This document shows positions 58,460 to 64,000 of a stretch of 64,000 nt of DNA, in pieces. The translations under genes and the position numbers were made by a program. Origin of the DNA: Strigamia acuminata (lineage: Eukaryota; Arthropoda; Chilopoda; Geophilomorpha; Linotaeniidae); the NCBI GenBank assembly GCA_949358305.1, contig OX442318.1, forward strand, positions 5,814,501 through 5,878,500, read 5' to 3'. The notes beneath the pieces were generated by a model. It was not told the DNA's origin. It ran no database searches and saw nothing but the letters and a program-made list of their open reading frames with translations. Every line of letters begins with the position of its first letter. The stretch's first letter is position 1.

Positions 58460-59275
58460 CCTCCAGGTGCACGTACGACAATTTCAAAAAATAACACTCA
58501 ACCGCTTTAGCTTCGATCCTCCTAGATTTAAATATTATGTGCCCCCAACGTGTGTAGCCTTCAAACCTTGTCACTGTTCTAAAAAATTAAAAATCTAATT
58601 TCTAGAATTTAATTAATTTCGCATCAGTTCACTAGTGGTCCATTTTAGAGGAAATAATTAAAAACACTGGGGTTCAAAATTGACCGGTTGGATTGAGGAT
58701 AGTTGCATTTAGAAATAAAAAAATAGAAAAAACAATTAAAAATGTTTAATTGTGTTTCTAATATTTTTCTGCTGAAGTGAAAACACGAGTTGACATACCT
58801 ATTCATCTGTAATTTACAAAAAGAACATTTTCTAGCTATGTGGTCTACAATTAATATCTTCTTGGAAATAAATCTGTCAATATCAACTTTCTATTCACTG
58901 TTTTTATCATATTTTTTATATTTTTATTTCTTAATAAAAATTTAAATAAATTCTTTTCATATAACAAGCAGGATACACTCGTAGATGCATTATTTTCACG
59001 AAAATCACGTTTCCTATTTCCTAGCATTGCATGTGATGTAACTATGTAATGAAAGAAAATTTATTATTTATTTATTGCTTGTGGGAAAAATATGCAAATT
59101 TAATTGTTGATACCCTGCCCGATCATATCCATAATAAAACACGTAATTTGCTTATAAGTCGATATTCAAGGCGCCATTGCCAATTCTGCAAGTTTTGATT
59201 GCGGAGGATTCCAACTTGTCTCATTCACTGAGAATACAATTTAAAAACTGATCTACGGACTTCCAGCAGGCAATA
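58460..59275. other. Intergenic DNA upstream of secreted copy 2
   Basis: No gene seen. A segment CTATTTCCTAGCATTGCATG (about 59016-59035) followed by ATGAAAGAAAATTT recurs upstream of copy 3. TTATAAG at 59152-59158 is the likely TATA box. Confidence 0.5.
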
Positions 59276-60197
59276 ATGTTGAAGTATTTAGCCATCTTTG
59301 TGGCCGGTTAGACATCATTTATTTGTTATTCATACAATTAATATTTTGCTTCATACCTTTGCAATGTAAAATTTCAGTTTTCGTTGTCGTGCGATGTGAT
59401 GGAGAATATGGACCACTACCAACAGGAGAATGCAAACCTTGCAACAATTCCATTGGAAGAGTGTTCTCAATGGTGGCAGCAATGGCAAAAGGGTACAAAT
59501 ACATCCTGGATTTCAATTTATAAAAACACAGAATTAATTATTATTTTTTAAAGAATGGAACCAATCGAAATGGCAGATGTCCTCGTCTGTAAAAAGCTTA
59601 TCGTCACTGTAGGTCCTAGTACCATAACAACTCATGGCAAAGTGTGCATGATTTCTGAACCAAGTCCGAGTAAAAACAAGTGGCAACTATGTGGCTTTAA
59701 ACTGACAAAGATACATATTGAATGTCACATTATTCCACTTACAGAATTTGGGTAAGTTAAACCATTGGGCATTGACAAGACTTGTAATAAATCTATGAAT
59801 ATTATGCAGCAAAGCTGTAGGAATACCACTTTCTCTTCCAACGGTGAATATTCCTGGATTCGGAAGTACCAACGAAGTGCACCAAATTATAAACGTAGAT
59901 GCCACAGATTTGGCTTTTGATTTAAATAGTAGAATAAATTTTGATGAGGATAGTTGTAATATGACAAAATTGGAAATGTGTCCGGGGCAATACGACAGCA
60001 TGAAAGTGTATTTGACAGGGGATTCCCTCTTCACAAAAATGGGTGAACTGATCACAAAGCCCGAACCTATCAGATGCGCCTTGGGTGGTGTTATTAGATT
60101 CGTTATGCGTCATTCTCTCAATCAAGTCCTAGGCCTCGTTGGAGACAAACTTAAGGAGGTTGTCACTATGTTGAATTGTGGTGACACTGATTATTGA
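59276..60197 (+). CDS. Secreted cysteine-containing protein, family copy 2
   Basis: Exons 59276-59306, 59378-59492, 59554-59751, 59810-60197; 732 nt, 243 residues. Signal peptide MLKYLAIFVAVFVVVRC, then a short linker and ECKPC in a predicted helix. The second exon pair holds DVLVCKKL, GKVCMI and HIECHI, a set of cysteines likely paired in disulfides. The last exon has beta-like LAFDLNSRINF, DSCNMTKLEMC, then a helix RCALGGVIRFVMRHSLNQVL and the terminal LNCGDTDY. About half of the residues match copy 3. I do not recognise the family. AATAAA at 60235. Confidence 0.87.
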
Positions 60198-60234
60198 ATA
60201 TCTTACAAAGAATGTAAATTTTATGTTAATGACT

Positions 60235-60240
60235 AATAAA
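60235..60240 (+). terminator. Polyadenylation signal, secreted family copy 2
   Basis: AATAAA in the context GACTAATAAA, shared with copy 3 (63695-63700). Confidence 0.65.
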
Positions 60241-61783
60241 TGTTTCCTAGAAACAAACAACTAGCCCCATTATTGGAAACGGTCCGGCGACCTGTTTTCA
60301 GCAACAAGTATACCGAGTCTCCGACATTAGCGACAAATAAATAAGGGTTATGGACGGACGCTATTAAGACGCGGGTCATCCTGAAAGCGCTGGACACACA
60401 ACACGTACCATATGGTTAAAAAAAAAACATAGGACTTATATGGAATGTATTTTGAAATGCATTTTGTAATACAATACAATAATCCATTTTGTAAAACGTT
60501 TTAAAAAATGCGTTCACATTGCTGTACTATTAATTCTCAATTGTATTATGAAATGCATTATGTTACGTAATTTATGGATGCCCCAATGTGGCAATATGGT
60601 GGCTTGCTGTATTGGCGTAATTCTGGAACAGATACAGGGTCGTTTAATCTTAAAAAAACGAAAAAATACACGTATTATTATCTCTTTATATAGAATAAAC
60701 ATAAACACATATGCGACATAGGGGCCTCCAATGGGTGGAAGCCCCTAAGCAACTGCTTTTTTTGCTTAAACGTAAATCCGTCTCTGCACCGGTCGGGTGA
60801 GTAGAATACCTCAGTGCCCCTTCTATCATGTGACCCATGTGCTGAGCATTTTCCAGTAAACCTACAATTCCGTTTTCCAAACAAACAAACAAATAAAATA
60901 AAATATTTAAAGCACTTTAAACATTACAAAGTGTAGCCAATGGCGCCACTGAATACATCTTCACTCACCCTTAAGACAGGCGAACAGTTTACACAATGTG
61001 ACCGTTGGACACTAATTCAGTTGTCTAGACTGAAAACCCTCAACTCAGTTTGAGCCTTTTTATAGTTAACTATTGCATCATTGTGTAGCGCCTTGAATAA
61101 CCTTGCACCCTGAAGGTGACTTACAGACCCGTAGACGCATTTGTGTCTGTGGGAAAACAAAACCGAACAAAAGGTTTCGTTTCGTATAACATTTCACACA
61201 ACAGACAGCGAATCAGAATTCGCCAAATTTGGCATAAATTAGCGATAATAATAGCTTCTATTTTAGCATGACTCAACCACAAATGTGTTTTCAAAAATTG
61301 GTGTAAAAGTGCAAACATAAGATGCGAAATTTCAAATTTTAATAAATAATACCATTAATAAATTATGTAAAGCATAATACAGTGAACTCTCGCCAGCAGG
61401 GCGTACCAAGGACAGAGCAAAACTCTGGGAACGATATGCAAATGCATTCAATATGAGATGGTGGAATATTGAAAAGAAAGAGCAATGATTTGACCAACAA
61501 AGCAATAATTTTCGATGTGGATGTACACAAGCCATGTGTTATTTGTTCAATAATCACACGGTCTATTTCCTAACATCGCATGCAAGTGATGAAAGAAAAT
61601 TTCGTATTCATTAATTCTAAGTTAGAAAATAACAAAGCTCCATTTCTATATACATTTCAATTACATATACATAATAATGAAAATGTAAACATATAAAAGC
61701 ATTCATCAATATTTAAGTTGCCATTGCTGTTTGATACAGTTATAAGACAGTTATTCACCTCAGTGTAATTTCTAAAAACAACA
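60241..61783. other. Intergenic DNA upstream of secreted copy 3
   Basis: No gene seen. GTGTAGCGCCTTGAATAACC (about 61083) recalls 3' tails of dispersed repeats. CTATTTCCTAACATCGCATG (about 61563) matches the upstream segment of copy 2. TATAAAAG at 61692-61699 is the probable TATA box, 85 bp before the ATG. Confidence 0.5.
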
Positions 61784-63656
61784 ATGTTGAAGCTTGCAGT
61801 TATCTTGTCAGCAGGTAAGCTATCATCTAACAATCCAAGTGGCAAATCTAGATTAGCCCAAAGTTTAAATCTAGTTCTGGTTCCTGATGCAAACGCATCT
61901 AGCCCAAAAATGTTTAAACTAGATAATTCTAATCCAGTTGTGTGAACTAGATAATTGCCAAAAAACTGGATAACTGCCACAATTCTGTCCGTAACATGGT
62001 CAGTAGATTGTCTATTGGCTGCATGCTAGCCTAGATATATGGCTTTTTGCTTTTTGGTGGGGTCGGCAACCTGCAACTCGCAAGCCGCATGCAGCTCTTT
62101 CGATGTCAAGATCAAATACCATAATATTGAAACAAAAATGTTAGTTGCTCTTTAAAAACTGGAAAATTTTGTAAATTGGAACTTTTGGCTCTTCCGTCTC
62201 AAAAGGTTGGCTCTTCCATCTCAAAGGGTTGCCGACCCCGGCTCTAGCCTGAACTTTTAAAGCCAATATCAGGCCAGAACCAAATTTAAATTTTGGGCTA
62301 GCCCAAACTTTTTGGTGCGAACAAGGTATTAGTGCGAGTTCCTTGCCCAAAATTAACTTGTTTAATAATTTTTAAACTAGATAATTTTAATCCAGTTCTA
62401 TGAACTAAATAACTGCCAAGATCAGTTCCCACAATTCTATGGGTATAATGTGAATTCAAATTGTTTTTAATTACTGCCACCATTTGGTGCAATGTTTTGT
62501 TTCCTCAATCTTACCATAAATGTTCATCCACACGTAACCCTAGTTCTTGAAGTTCCGCCAACGTCAAGAATTCTCATCTTAATGTTATAATATATTTAAT
62601 TTCAATTAGTTATCGTAGCTGTGGTCTGCTTCGGAGGCTTACCATCTGGAGGTGGAGGTAAAGGACAATCACCACCTAAAGGACCCGCACCACCTAAAGA
62701 CCAATTACCGCCCGCTGGAGAATGTAAGAGTTGCGACTCAACAATTAAAAGAGCATTCGATTTGGCAGCGTCGGTTTTAAAAGGGTAAAAACAATCTGAA
62801 ATGACATTTATAGATCATATAATTAGTACCTGCATTGTTATTTAAGGATGGAACCAATAGAAATGAAAGATATGTCCATCTGTAAAAAGGTTCTTATTCC
62901 GGTAGGACCGAGTACTATGTGTCATCACGGTAAATCTTGCATGATTACCGAACCAAAGCCTAGCAAAGTCCACTGGCAACAGACTGGCTTTATGCTGAAA
63001 AAGTTACATGTTGAATGCCATATTGTCCCACTTAATGAATTCACGTAAGTGAAAGGCTATGACGATTAACACAGGACTTCTTTTCTGCTACGTTGTTGCA
63101 ATATTGCAACTTTCTGCGGACAAATAGTGGTGCCATTAATCGTCTTTTCAGATTTTGATGAAAACGCACTCAGTACACTTGACCTTTAATCACCAGATGT
63201 AAAGTCCTGCTTTAATCGTCATTGGCAAAATGTCTTTGAAATAAAACTAAACTGTCTGTTTTGTTATGCAGAAAAGCTTTGGGGTTGCCACCCATACCAA
63301 TGCCGAGCGTTGACTTGGGTGCGTTCGGAAGTACGACCAAAGTCGAGCAAATAATTGTAGTGGAGGGAAAAGACTTGGTGTTTGATTTTGTTAGTAAAAT
63401 AAATTTTGAGGACGATATTTGTAATGTTACAAAATTGGCGCTGGCGGAAGGAAAGCTGGACACCATAGAAGTTTCCTTGAAAGGCAATGACGTTTTCACA
63501 AAATTGGGTGAACTTATCACTGGACCAAAACCTGTAAGATGTGCATTAGGTCTTGTTGTTCAAATGGTTTTACGTGTGCTTCTGGGTCAACTTATGGGGG
63601 ATCCAAAACTTAAAGAGATAATCACCATATTAAATTGTGGTGACACTGATTATTGA
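61784..63656 (+). CDS. Secreted cysteine-containing protein, family copy 3
   Basis: Exons 61784-61814, 62610-62784, 62847-63044, 63272-63656; 789 nt, 262 residues. It has the same 31-nt first exon, 198-nt third exon and splice phases as copy 2. Signal peptide MLKLAVILSAVIVAVVC. Exon 2 is enlarged by a low-complexity Gly/Pro/Lys insert (GGGGKGQSPPKGPAPPK). Conserved ECKSC, SICKKV, GKSCMI, HVECHI, DICNVTK, VRCALG and terminal LNCGDTDY follow. Intron 1 is expanded to 795 nt by MITE insertions. Function unknown; secretion and disulfides are inferred from sequence. AATAAA at 63695. Confidence 0.87.
61842..62345. mobile_element. Palindromic repeat in intron 1 of secreted copy 3
   Basis: AGATTAGCCCAAAGTTTAAA...GGTTCCTGAT at about 61851-61889 is matched in inverted orientation by ATCAGGCCAGAACCAAATTT...GGGCTAGCC at about 62268-62303. 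TAAACTAGATAATT...AATCCAGTT also occurs at about 61915 and again at about 62376. The arrangement suggests a MITE with long inverted arms, later invaded by the hAT-like element. Confidence 0.45.
62058..62239 (+). mobile_element. hAT-like MITE nested in intron 1 of secreted copy 3
   Basis: About 182 bp with inverted termini GGGGTCGGCAACCTGC (left) and GGTTGCCGACCCC (right). This is the widespread CAGGGGTCGGCAACC hAT terminus as I recall it. The body has GCAGCTCTTT and GGCTCTTCC motifs typical of that group. Confidence 0.65.
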
Positions 63657-64000
63657 AAATCCTACCTGTAACATGTAAGCTTACTGCAATGACTAATAAA
63701 CGTTTGCAAAGCAAAAATTTTGTGCCTTTCACTTATCATAACTGCAAAAAATTGTTTATAATATTCAGACCCTTCAAGTATTCTTGTCTATCCAAAATCA
63801 TTCATCGGTTCCCACATTCATCTAAAGGTAACTGGAATTTGTAATTTAAAACAAAAATCTTCTATTTATGTTTTATTTCTACAGTTTGGTGTATCAGCCG
63901 TGGACAAACTCCACCGAACAACTCCAAAACTGTGAGTTTTTATTTTTTATTGTGCTTGCTCCGTTAGACGACAATGAATCTGCGACCAACTCGCTGACCA
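63657..64000. other. 3' flank of secreted copy 3 and window end
   Basis: AATAAA at 63695-63700. An AG (63883-63884), an open 47-nt stretch and GTGAGT (63932) could mark one exon of a further gene, but the next acceptor in view would leave only a 36-nt intron, so this is weak. Confidence 0.3.

Noticed and set aside
63885-63967. A further gene starting at the right edge
   Set aside because: Only one short open stretch between AG and GT, and the next acceptor would imply a 36-nt intron, shorter than any other here; not enough to call.

Overview
This is animal (metazoan) nuclear DNA. Genes are cut by many GT-AG introns, use AATAAA polyadenylation signals and show no bacterial gene organisation. 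A DNA-PKcs gene, two C-type lysozymes, Ty3/gypsy retroelements and a typical intron size of 51-75 nt fit an invertebrate with compact genes. An arthropod is my best guess, but the species cannot be read from the window. Every host gene recognised lies on the + strand.

Layout. (1) 1-47369: the 3' part of PRKDC (DNA-PKcs), modelled as 51 exons that join in frame into 3,538 codons plus a stop; the gene begins left of the window. Its introns fall into two classes: about 51-134 nt, or long and filled with tandem repeats. (2) 5746-29680, inside PRKDC intron 14: two nested Ty3/gypsy LTR retrotransposons in the sense orientation. The outer element (990-bp LTRs, tRNA-Phe-type primer site) carries gag, a pol with four AT-hooks between RNase H and integrase, and unusual accessory frames after pol. 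The inner element (10757-22581, 1,917-bp LTRs, tRNA-Gln-type primer site) inserted into the outer pol. It has intact gag and pol joined by a textbook -1 frameshift signal. LTR pairs look identical by eye, so both insertions are young. (3) 47506-50211: a WD40-repeat protein gene only about 140 bp after PRKDC. (4) 50510-52526: two tandem C-type lysozyme genes; the second has lost the catalytic Asp52 equivalent. (5) 52527-57069: no protein gene recognised; a 25-bp satellite, two poly-C runs and seven degenerate tRNA-like (box B) units. (6) 57070-63656: three tandem four-exon genes for a cysteine-containing secreted protein family I do not recognise, with hAT-like MITEs between and inside them. 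(7) 63657-64000: little of note.

How the parts relate. The host genes have no common pathway: PRKDC acts in DNA end joining, the lysozymes in secreted antibacterial or digestive function, and the WD40 and secreted families are of unknown role. The retroelements are complete enough in layout to suggest recent mobility; the outer copy is now broken by the inner one. The least familiar material is the outer element's 3' accessory region and AT-hook Pol, the tRNA-like cluster, and the secreted gene family.
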